From the NCBI GenBank assembly GCA_035293845.1, contig DATGMB010000332.1, forward strand, positions 1 through 15,141: a stretch of DNA of 15,141 bases, read 5' to 3'. The position numbers and the translations under genes were made by a program. The DNA is from DATGMB01 sp035293845 (GTDB lineage Bacteria > Acidobacteriota > Terriglobia > Bryobacterales > Bryobacteraceae). Position 1 is the first letter of the stretch; each line of letters starts with the position of its first letter. The notes under the pieces were generated by a model that was not told the origin of the DNA, made no database searches, and saw only the letters and a list, made by a program, of their open reading frames with translations. Below are positions 7,023-12,925 of the stretch, piece by piece.

Positions 7023-8795
7023 CTACCGCGATTCATCCACCAATTCGAGAGCGTTCAGCGAAGCGTAATTCCGCACCGGCACAAGGTTGATCTGCAGCTT
7101 GCCTTGCGCGTTGGGCTCGAGGCCGTGGACCGGCAGCACCAGCGCGCGCCCGCTGCCGCCGGCTTCCTTGAAGATGTCGAAGCCGCGGCGCAGCGCCACG
7201 CCGTTGCAGAAGATATCGAACAGGCGGCTGCCGATGCCGCCGCCGGCGAAGTTGCCGGGGCCGAACCAGGTCTCGGCGAAATAGAAGTTCACGCCGTAGC
7301 GCCCCGGCGGCACCGCGAAGACGTACGCCAGGTTGCCGTAGCGTTCGCCATGCAGCAGGTCCGGATCCGGCAGGTTGGCGACCGGCAGCGGACGCATCAC
7401 CAACTGGCCGCCGCGGCTCCAGGCATCGGCGCTCCAGGTGCGGCCCTGGTTGTCCGTGTAGGGGTGGTCGCGGGAGACGAGGCGGATCGGCCGCAGCCTG
7501 CCGCGCGTGCCGGGTGTGATCTCGATAGCGCTGATCATGGCCTGCCCGGTTTGCGCGGTGAACTTCAGGTGCAGCTTGCCATCGGCCGCCGGCTCGATGT
7601 CTTTGAAGGCGCGAATATCGGCGGTGCTCGCGCCGGCATCGGCGGTTACGTCGAACTGGTTGAGGAGCGGCGCGCCGTTTGCGGTAACGGCGAAGATGCG
7701 GCTCGCCTCGCCGCCTCCCGCCTGGTTGTTGTCGCCGTAAAGCATTTCGGCGAAATACAGCCGCATCTCGTAAACGCCCGGTGCGAGCGGGATGTCGTAG
7801 GAGAACGCGGTTCCCTCGCGCCGGCTGCGGACCAGGCGCGAGTCGCGTGTGCCGGCGACGGGATGGTCCGGAGCATCGAATGCCGCGCCGCCCTGGAAAT
7901 AGCGGTCGCTTTGCCACACGCGGCCGAAGCGGTCGGTGTAGGCCCCGCTTTCGAGACCGGCCAGAATCCGCACATCCGGCGTGGCCGCTTGCGGCAATGA
8001 GCTTGCGGCGGGCGCCGAAGGGCCGCCCCTGCCGGGCCGCATCAGGACGATCTTCGCGAGGAGCGCGCCGCCGGCCAGCAATGCCGCCACGGCAATCGCC
8101 GCCCACACGGCGCTCCGGCGGCCTGCGGCGGGCGGAAGTGAAGGCTGCGAGGGAAAATAGGCGGGCGGCAGAAGCCGCAAGCCGTGCTCGGATGGTTTGC
8201 GATCGCAGGCGGCCGGCGTTGGGAGCGGCGCGCCTCCCGCCGCCGGCGCGAGCTCACGGCTGGCATCGGCATCCTCGGGCGCGCGCTCCGTATCGGCTGT
8301 GGGCAGAGCGGCAGCGGCATCGTTCAGGTCCGGCCACGGCCCCTGGCGTGGGAACGGCGGCGCGTTCGGACCGGCGGGCTCCGCGATGCCGGGCGCGCGT
8401 TCCGGATCGGCCACAGGCAGGGCCGCAGCGGGATTGTCCATGCCTGGCTGCGGGACCTGCCGCCGGAACTGCGGCGCGTATTGCCCGGCGGGAATCTCGA
8501 TGCGCACCGCGTGCCCGGCGCCATCGGCTTCGTAGTAATCGCGCAGCCGCTTGCGCAGGCGATGCGCCTCCACCCGGACGATCGAATCGCGTTTCGGATC
8601 GAAACCGGAGAGCCGCCCCAGCGCCTCCACGGCGATGTTGTATTCCTTGATCTGCTCGGCGGCGCCCTCGAAATATTTGGTGCAGACGTAGGTAAGAAGG
8701 TTCTCGAGATTCGGGGCGCGGGTGAAAATCCCCGAATTCAGAACCGTGCGAAGCTCGTTTTTTTCCTCTGCATAATCCGAGGCAGTGGGAATCAT
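7023..8795 (-). CDS. Membrane-anchored regulator-like protein: winged-helix-like N-terminus, one TM helix, two malectin-like domains
   Basis: A 590-residue protein with four parts. Residues 9-110 are a charged domain with KEYNIAVEALGR (50-61), FDPKRDSIVRVEA (65-77), the basic helix HRLRKRLRDYY (78-88) and a hairpin IEIPAGQYAPQF; the layout resembles the OmpR/CadC recognition helix plus wing, so DNA binding is inferred. Residues 111-228 are a Pro/Ala-rich linker holding a 38-residue tandem repeat. One membrane helix spans 229-252. Residues 274-427 and 435-587 are two malectin-like units, each with YTDxxGRxW (286, 446) and YFAE (347, 505); such domains bind carbohydrate in known cases. Start: the frame runs to TTG 8849, but that TTG lies in a -35-like TTGAAG and the TATACT -10 follows it, so ATG 8795 is preferred; no clear Shine-Dalgarno. 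It precedes the sugar-enzyme genes by 72 bp. Likely a sugar-sensing one-component regulator; the domain calls are by eye. Confidence 0.75.
   Translation of the reverse strand: MIPTASDYAEEKNELRTVLNSGIFTRAPNLENLLTYVCTKYFEGAAEQIKEYNIAVEALGRLSGFDPKRDSIVRVEAHRLRKRLRDYYEADGAGHAVRIEIPAGQYAPQFRRQVPQPGMDNPAAALPVADPERAPGIAEPAGPNAPPFPRQGPWPDLNDAAAALPTADTERAPEDADASRELAPAAGGAPLPTPAACDRKPSEHGLRLLPPAYFPSQPSLPPAAGRRSAVWAAIAVAALLAGGALLAKIVLMRPGRGGPSAPAASSLPQAATPDVRILAGLESGAYTDRFGRVWQSDRYFQGGAAFDAPDHPVAGTRDSRLVRSRREGTAFSYDIPLAPGVYEMRLYFAEMLYGDNNQAGGGEASRIFAVTANGAPLLNQFDVTADAGASTADIRAFKDIEPAADGKLHLKFTAQTGQAMISAIEITPGTRGRLRPIRLVSRDHPYTDNQGRTWSADAWSRGGQLVMRPLPVANLPDPDLLHGERYGNLAYVFAVPPGRYGVNFYFAETWFGPGNFAGGGIGSRLFDIFCNGVALRRGFDIFKEAGGSGRALVLPVHGLEPNAQGKLQINLVPVRNYASLNALELVDESR
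8277..8465 (-). repeat. 114-bp tandem duplication encoding the linker of the malectin regulator
   Basis: Two diverged copies (8391-8465 and 8277-8351, period 114 bp) encode RRQVPQPGMDNPAAALPVAD and PRQGPWPDLNDAAAALPTAD, each followed by an ERAP element. The reading frame is kept. The effect is a longer Pro/Ala spacer between the DNA-binding-like domain and the membrane helix. Confidence 0.75.
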
Positions 8796-8817
8796 GTCGA
8801 CCGAGACCGGAGTGATG

Positions 8818-8849
8818 GCAGTATACTGCGCGCGCGATCGAACCTTCAA
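8818..8849 (-). promoter_or_regulatory. Sigma70-like promoter of the malectin regulator with palindromic -10
   Basis: On the minus strand TTGAAG (8849-8844) and TATACT (8825-8820) are separated by 18 bp. The -10 lies inside a perfect 12-bp palindrome, GCAGTATACTGC (8818-8829), which could double as an operator. Transcription would begin near 8813, about 18 nt before the ATG at 8795. This promoter overlaps the alternative upstream TTG start and argues against it. Confidence 0.55.
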
Positions 8850-8852
8850 GTC

Positions 8853-8875
8853 CGTTAACGTGGAGTGTTAACGCG
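8853..8875. promoter_or_regulatory. Paired GTTAACG elements just upstream of the regulator promoter
   Basis: GTTAACG occurs at 8854-8860 and 8867-8873, a 13-bp period with N6 between copies. The pair ends 4 bp upstream of the TTGAAG -35 of the malectin regulator, the usual place for an activator of the OmpR/CadC kind. The same element, also as a pair with 13-bp period, is found at 12844-12862. Confidence 0.5.
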
Positions 8876-8934
8876 GAAGGGCCGGCGGAGGCGAGCGAGA
8901 TCCAACGGTTCTGCCGATTTTTCGCGGTCCCCAA

Positions 8935-8977
8935 GCATCGCCTCCTGTGTGTAACGAAACACACATCGCGGCGATGC
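8935..8977. promoter_or_regulatory. Nested inverted repeat in the receptor-regulator gap
   Basis: Outer arms GCATCGC (8935-8941) and GCGATGC (8971-8977) enclose inner arms TGTGTGT (8946-8952) and ACACACA (8959-8965), with a 6-nt centre. All arms are perfect 7-mers. No T-tract follows, so it is not a terminator. It may be an operator or a cruciform/RNA structure upstream of the regulator promoter. Confidence 0.5.
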
Positions 8978-9002
8978 GCAGCTCGAAGCAGCGAGCGTGG
9001 CC

Positions 9003-9034
9003 AAAAAAAAGCGGCTCCCCAACCGGGGAGCCGC
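9003..9034 (-). terminator. Strong rho-independent terminator of the TonB-dependent receptor gene
   Basis: Perfect 10-bp GC-rich arms (GCGGCTCCCC and GGGGAGCCGC) around a 4-nt loop are followed on the minus strand by eight T residues. It begins 23 bp after the receptor's TAA and should insulate the receptor from the downstream regulator and enzyme genes. Confidence 0.95.
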
Positions 9035-9057
9035 GTGGAACTGCCACTCGAGGAGAA

Positions 9058-12000
9058 TTAGAAGTAAAACTTCACCGCTGCCTGCACCACGCGATGCCCC
9101 TGCTTGCTGGTGACCGTGCCGAACAGCGGCGTGTTCACCGCTCCCGTGGCCGGATCGAAGCCGAGAGTCTGGTTGCCGCCGTTAAATGACCACAACGGGT
9201 GGTTCAGGAAGTTGTAGGCGTTGAAGCGGAACTGCAGCTTCTTCGATTCGCTGATCGTGAAGTTCTTGAACAGGCCCATATCGGCGTTGAAGAATGCCGG
9301 TCCGTAGATGGCCGGCAGCACGCTCGGGCCGTTCTGGCCGATGGCCTTCGGGAAGCTGAAGCAGCTCGGGTTGATGAACTGGTGCGGCGCGAGGTTCGAT
9401 GCCGGGTTGCACGTCAGAATCGGATTGAGCTGAATATTCGGCGTGCCGAGCAGCGCGACGCTGCTGATGATGTAATTCGTCCCCGGCACCAGCGCGCCGT
9501 TCAGGTTCATCCCGAAGTTGTTCCCGCCGGAGAACCCGGTCAGGTTCGGGCCGCTTTCCCATTGCCAGATGCCGGAAAGCTGCCATCCGTTCAGCAGGCC
9601 CTCGGCGGCCTTGTTGTTCTTGATCGGGTTCCCGAGCTCCACCGAATACGCGAGGTTGAAGATGTGGGTGCGGTTGGTCGGCTGCACGCCATAATCGTTA
9701 CTCAGGTTGAACTGATCGAGCGTCGGGCTGACGATACCCATGGCCTTGCTGAAGGTGTAATTGGCGCTGATCGTGTAGCGGCCCCTGGTGCGCACCCAGG
9801 TGATCTGCAGGGCGTTGTAATTCGACCATGCCTTGTTGGTTGCCAGGTTCAGGTCGCTGAAGCCGAGCAGCGGGCGGAAGTTGTTCGCGTTGAGGCTGTT
9901 CGGGTCCACGCCGCCGTTCCTGCCCGCCAGCATCGCGCCCACCGGCACCAGGTTGATGTTCGAGCCCGCGCCGCTCGAAATCGGCAGGTCATTGCTCATG
10001 TTGCCGACATACGCGACTTCGAGCAGGCCCGACCACGGCACCCGCTGCGAGACGGTGAAGCTGTAGCTGTCCGTGTACGGCTGCTTGTCATCTTTGCTGT
10101 CGACCGCCGCGGGTGAGAGCGCCTGTGCCCCCACGTTGATGCTCGAAAGGTCGCGCGCCAGCAGCGGCTGTCCGTTGATCGTCGCGGGCAGATTCAGCGT
10201 TTGCACGCCGGCGGCCACATCCAGGCCGTTGGTGAACTGGCCGGAGTGGTAATAATACCGGCCCCAGCCGCCCCGCAGCACCGTCTTGCCATCGCCCGTC
10301 ACGTCATAGGCGAGGCCGAAGCGCGGCTGGTAGAACAGAGCGCGCGTCGGGAAGCCCCCGAGCGGCACCGAGGGATCGCGCTTGTGCCACAGGAATCCGC
10401 AGTACTGCGTCGGCGTGCAGCTCGAGTTGTAATCGGCGTAATTGAAAATGGAGTAGCCAAACCCGAGGCGGTCGATCCACGGCTGGAAGTGCGTGAAGCG
10501 CAGCCCCAGCTCGATGGTCAGCCGCCGCGACACCTTCCACGAATCCTGCACGAATCCTTCGTAGGTGTTATAGGCGATGTCGTTGATGCGGTTGAACGAG
10601 CTCTCGTTGTACTGGTCCAGGTTGCCGTACAGCATGTCGGCATACTCGTTGCCGAACGTGTTCGGATTCTGGTTATAGACCTGCAAATAGCCGTTGGTGT
10701 TGTCGTTGGCCGGCTGCGCGTTGCGGATCCACTCATAGAAGATGCCGCCTTTCAGCGTGTGCTTTCCGATTACCTTGGTCAGCGTGTCGCTGAAGCTCGG
10801 CATCCACTTATCCGCATACAGACCGGCGCTCGCTCCGCCCGCTTCGAAACCGCCGGGATTGAAGATCAGTGCGGCCTCCTGCGCCGAAAGCCCGCCGCCA
10901 AGGGAGGGGATCTGCGCCACGCCGTTCCTGAACAGGCCCGGGTAGCCATAACCGACCTTGGCGCGATCCACCTTGCTCGGGTCCTCGAACACGTTCGGGA
11001 AGCCGATATAGGTGTACGCGAACACGAACTCGTTGGTCATCGTCGGGCTGAAGACGTGGGTCAGTGAAGCGGTCACACTATCCGACCGGTTCTTGCCCTG
11101 GACCGGGGTGGGGTATGGCACCTGGTCCGTCTGCCGCCACCACAGGCCCACCGGGAATTGCTGGGTCTCGCGCTGCAGGTTGTAGCGGACGAAGAGCTTG
11201 GTGTTGTCGCTGATGCTGTAGTCCACGCGGGACATCCACTGCGTGTTGTTCTGATTGAACGTCTCGGCCTGCACGTAGTTATAGCCGCCCGTCGCATTGG
11301 GGTCCGCGTTCGGCGCCGGGTAAAGTTTCATCAGCGCCCGCATGTTCGGATCGATCTGGCTCTGCGGAATGATGCCTCCGGGGAACTGCGCCAGGGCGGC
11401 GGCGTTCATCTGTCCCGGAGGCCCGCCGGAAGCCGTGATGTTGCCTTCCTTGGCGACCGCCGCGGGCGAAAAATTGCCGCCGAGCTCATCGGCCGTCGGA
11501 ACCGTGGCGCGCAGCAGCCCGGTATCGAGCACCTGGTAGAAGTACTCGTAGCCGGTAAAGAAGAAGAGCTTGTTGCGCTGCCGGTTGAACTTCGTGCCCG
11601 GCAGCAGAACGGGACCGCCGATCGTGAAGCCCGGATAGTAATACTTGTTCTCCGGCCGCGATTGGCCGCTGGCGTTAAACAGCGCGTCGTTCGCATTCAG
11701 CGCGTAGTTGCGCGCGTAAAAGAAAGTCGAGCCGTGGAAGTTCTGGCCGCCCGACTTCGCCACCGAGGTGATCACCGCGGGCCCCTTCTGATTCTCGGCG
11801 CTGAAGTTGGACATCTTGACCTGCAGTTCCGAGATCATGTCGGAGTTCGGATTCACGGGCGTGTCGCAGTTGCACCCAGGGTCGGAGACATGGGCGCCGT
11901 CCGCCGTGATGTCCAGCGAGTTGCTGGGCAGCCCGTTGTAGGAGTAGGCGTTGTTCAGCGGGCTCTGGCTGCCGGCGTCGCCATTGGCATTGATGCCGAT

Positions 12001-12555
12001 GACCTCACCGGAATAGTTCGCCTTGTTGGAGGTCCCGTTCTGAATGCCGAATCCCGGCATGATCTTGATGAATTCGGCCGCGTTGCTGCCGACGATCACG
12101 AAATTCTGCATCTCCTTGGCGGTGACGATGTCGGACTTCTCGCCCGAATCGACGGGCGCGATGGCATCGGGCGTACCGGTGATTTCGACCGCCTGGGCCG
12201 TAGCGCCCACCTGAAGCCGCGCATCGACGTTGCGCTTGTCGCCGCCGTTGAGCACGATCCCCGCGGCTTTGAATGTGGTGAAGCCCTTGGCCTCGATCGT
12301 CAAATCGTACGTCCCGACCGGGACTGAGGCGAAGGTGAAATAACCGTCGCTATTCGTCACCGTATCGCGCAATGAAGCCGATTGGGCATCTTTCAATGTG
12401 ACCTTGGCGTTGACCACCACCGCCTGTGACTGGTCGGTGACCAGCCCCGTCAGTGTGGCATAAATGCCTTGTCCGAACAGATTGGCAGACATTGCGGACG
12501 CCAAGGCGAATCCGGCGAGTATCTGAAGTATTCGAAGCGATCTTCCCCTTTGCAT
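9058..12555 (-). CDS. Oar-like TonB-dependent outer-membrane receptor with carboxypeptidase-regulatory-like domain
   Basis: A 1165-residue outer-membrane protein. Residues 1-29 form a Sec signal (ending SANLFGQ). Residues 31-120 are a carboxypeptidase-regulatory-like Ig-type domain with the family signature SDGYFTFASVPVGTYDLTIE near 69-88. The plug covers about 123-275 (KEMQNF, IKIMPGF, SELQVKMSNFSAE, ITSVAKSGG), and the rest is a beta-barrel of alternating aromatic strands ending in the outer-membrane C-terminal FYF. This architecture and size are typical of the large Oar/CarboxypepD_reg receptor families of Acidobacteria, where substrates are mostly unknown oligosaccharides or peptides. A Cys pair (CNC, 228-230) lies in the plug region and could form a disulfide. 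ATG 12555 is supported by GGAGG six bases upstream. It is a single-gene unit closed by a strong terminator. Its substrate probably relates to the neighbouring sugar enzymes (inference). Confidence 0.95.
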   Translation of the reverse strand: MQRGRSLRILQILAGFALASAMSANLFGQGIYATLTGLVTDQSQAVVVNAKVTLKDAQSASLRDTVTNSDGYFTFASVPVGTYDLTIEAKGFTTFKAAGIVLNGGDKRNVDARLQVGATAQAVEITGTPDAIAPVDSGEKSDIVTAKEMQNFVIVGSNAAEFIKIMPGFGIQNGTSNKANYSGEVIGINANGDAGSQSPLNNAYSYNGLPSNSLDITADGAHVSDPGCNCDTPVNPNSDMISELQVKMSNFSAENQKGPAVITSVAKSGGQNFHGSTFFYARNYALNANDALFNASGQSRPENKYYYPGFTIGGPVLLPGTKFNRQRNKLFFFTGYEYFYQVLDTGLLRATVPTADELGGNFSPAAVAKEGNITASGGPPGQMNAAALAQFPGGIIPQSQIDPNMRALMKLYPAPNADPNATGGYNYVQAETFNQNNTQWMSRVDYSISDNTKLFVRYNLQRETQQFPVGLWWRQTDQVPYPTPVQGKNRSDSVTASLTHVFSPTMTNEFVFAYTYIGFPNVFEDPSKVDRAKVGYGYPGLFRNGVAQIPSLGGGLSAQEAALIFNPGGFEAGGASAGLYADKWMPSFSDTLTKVIGKHTLKGGIFYEWIRNAQPANDNTNGYLQVYNQNPNTFGNEYADMLYGNLDQYNESSFNRINDIAYNTYEGFVQDSWKVSRRLTIELGLRFTHFQPWIDRLGFGYSIFNYADYNSSCTPTQYCGFLWHKRDPSVPLGGFPTRALFYQPRFGLAYDVTGDGKTVLRGGWGRYYYHSGQFTNGLDVAAGVQTLNLPATINGQPLLARDLSSINVGAQALSPAAVDSKDDKQPYTDSYSFTVSQRVPWSGLLEVAYVGNMSNDLPISSGAGSNINLVPVGAMLAGRNGGVDPNSLNANNFRPLLGFSDLNLATNKAWSNYNALQITWVRTRGRYTISANYTFSKAMGIVSPTLDQFNLSNDYGVQPTNRTHIFNLAYSVELGNPIKNNKAAEGLLNGWQLSGIWQWESGPNLTGFSGGNNFGMNLNGALVPGTNYIISSVALLGTPNIQLNPILTCNPASNLAPHQFINPSCFSFPKAIGQNGPSVLPAIYGPAFFNADMGLFKNFTISESKKLQFRFNAYNFLNHPLWSFNGGNQTLGFDPATGAVNTPLFGTVTSKQGHRVVQAAVKFYF

Positions 12556-12618
12556 TTCACCCCTCCCGATAAGAGTTCGGAACGACCCTGACCAACTTCC
12601 GAGTATGGCTAGGAACGT

Positions 12619-12624
12619 AGTATA
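12619..12624 (-). promoter_or_regulatory. -10 box of the TonB-dependent receptor gene
   Basis: TATACT on the minus strand, identical to the -10 of the malectin regulator, stands about 64 bp upstream of the receptor ATG. A weak -35 (TTTTCG) is possible 17 bp further upstream. A GTTAAC site (12670-12675) lies 45 bp upstream of the -10. Confidence 0.45.
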
Positions 12625-12713
12625 AGGACACTAAAACGGCGCGAAAAAGGCTAATGGGGATAACCGGGGGTTAACAGATTGCCGGATTTTGGGCGGCTAC
12701 CGGATTCGGGAGC

Positions 12714-12778
12714 GCGAATTCCACGGAATCGCCGGGTTTTTCACCGCGATATGAATTCGTGTAGAAAACCCACGATTC
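12714..12778. other. Two consecutive bulged hairpins in the divergent region
   Basis: The first pairs GCGA(A)TTCC with GGAATCGC (12714-12732, one bulged A) and is followed by GGGTTTTT on the plus strand. The second pairs GAAT(T)CGTG with CACGATTC (12753-12778, one bulged T, 9-nt loop). They share GGAATC/GATTC cores. They could be protein-binding dyads or part of an unannotated RNA. Confidence 0.3.
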
Positions 12779-12843
12779 CTATTGCCGGGCGGCGCCGCGC
12801 GCGCCTGGCCATGTTAACGCAGGATACAGCGCAGAATCATCGA

Positions 12844-12862
12844 GTTAACGGCTTGCGTTAAC
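12844..12862. promoter_or_regulatory. Paired GTTAAC elements upstream of the TPR genes
   Basis: GTTAACG (12844-12850) and GTTAAC (12857-12862) have a 13-bp period with N6 between, matching the pair at 8854/8867. The 10-mer GCGTTAACAC at 12855-12864 is the reverse complement of 8865-8874. A further single copy, GTTAACGC, is at 12813-12820. The pair ends 33 bp before TAGAAT, against 28 bp at the other locus measured from the edge of the -10 to the nearer GTTAAC. Confidence 0.5.
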
Positions 12863-12895
12863 ACCGTGGAAATGGGCTTTCCCGCGGGGTCGTGA

Positions 12896-12901
12896 TAGAA
12901 T
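12896..12901 (+). promoter_or_regulatory. -10-like box for the TPR gene pair
   Basis: TAGAAT matches five of six consensus bases and stands 24 bp before the TTG at 12926. No clear -35 is present, which would fit activator dependence from the GTTAAC pair just upstream. Confidence 0.35.
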
Positions 12902-12925
12902 TCCCTTCCGGAAGGACGGGACGGA

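Larger units (their letters stand above)
12556..12925. promoter_or_regulatory. 370-bp divergent regulatory region between receptor and TPR genes
   Basis: No gene is seen here. The region holds a receptor promoter candidate (12619-12624), a TPR-gene -10 candidate (12896-12901), four GTTAAC sites (12670, 12813, 12844, 12857), a small dyad TAACC-GGG-GGTTA (12661-12673) and two hairpin-forming stretches at 12714-12732 and 12753-12778. It is less GC-rich than the flanking genes. Confidence 0.6.

Noticed and set aside
8796..8849. Upstream TTG start adding 18 residues to the malectin regulator
   Set aside because: The TTG is part of a TTGAAG -35-like element with a correctly spaced TATACT downstream, so the segment is more likely promoter than coding.
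9003..9034. Poly-A run and palindrome as a possible transposon end
   Set aside because: A perfect GC-rich hairpin followed by eight T on the minus strand right after the receptor stop is a standard intrinsic terminator; no transposase or matching second end was seen.
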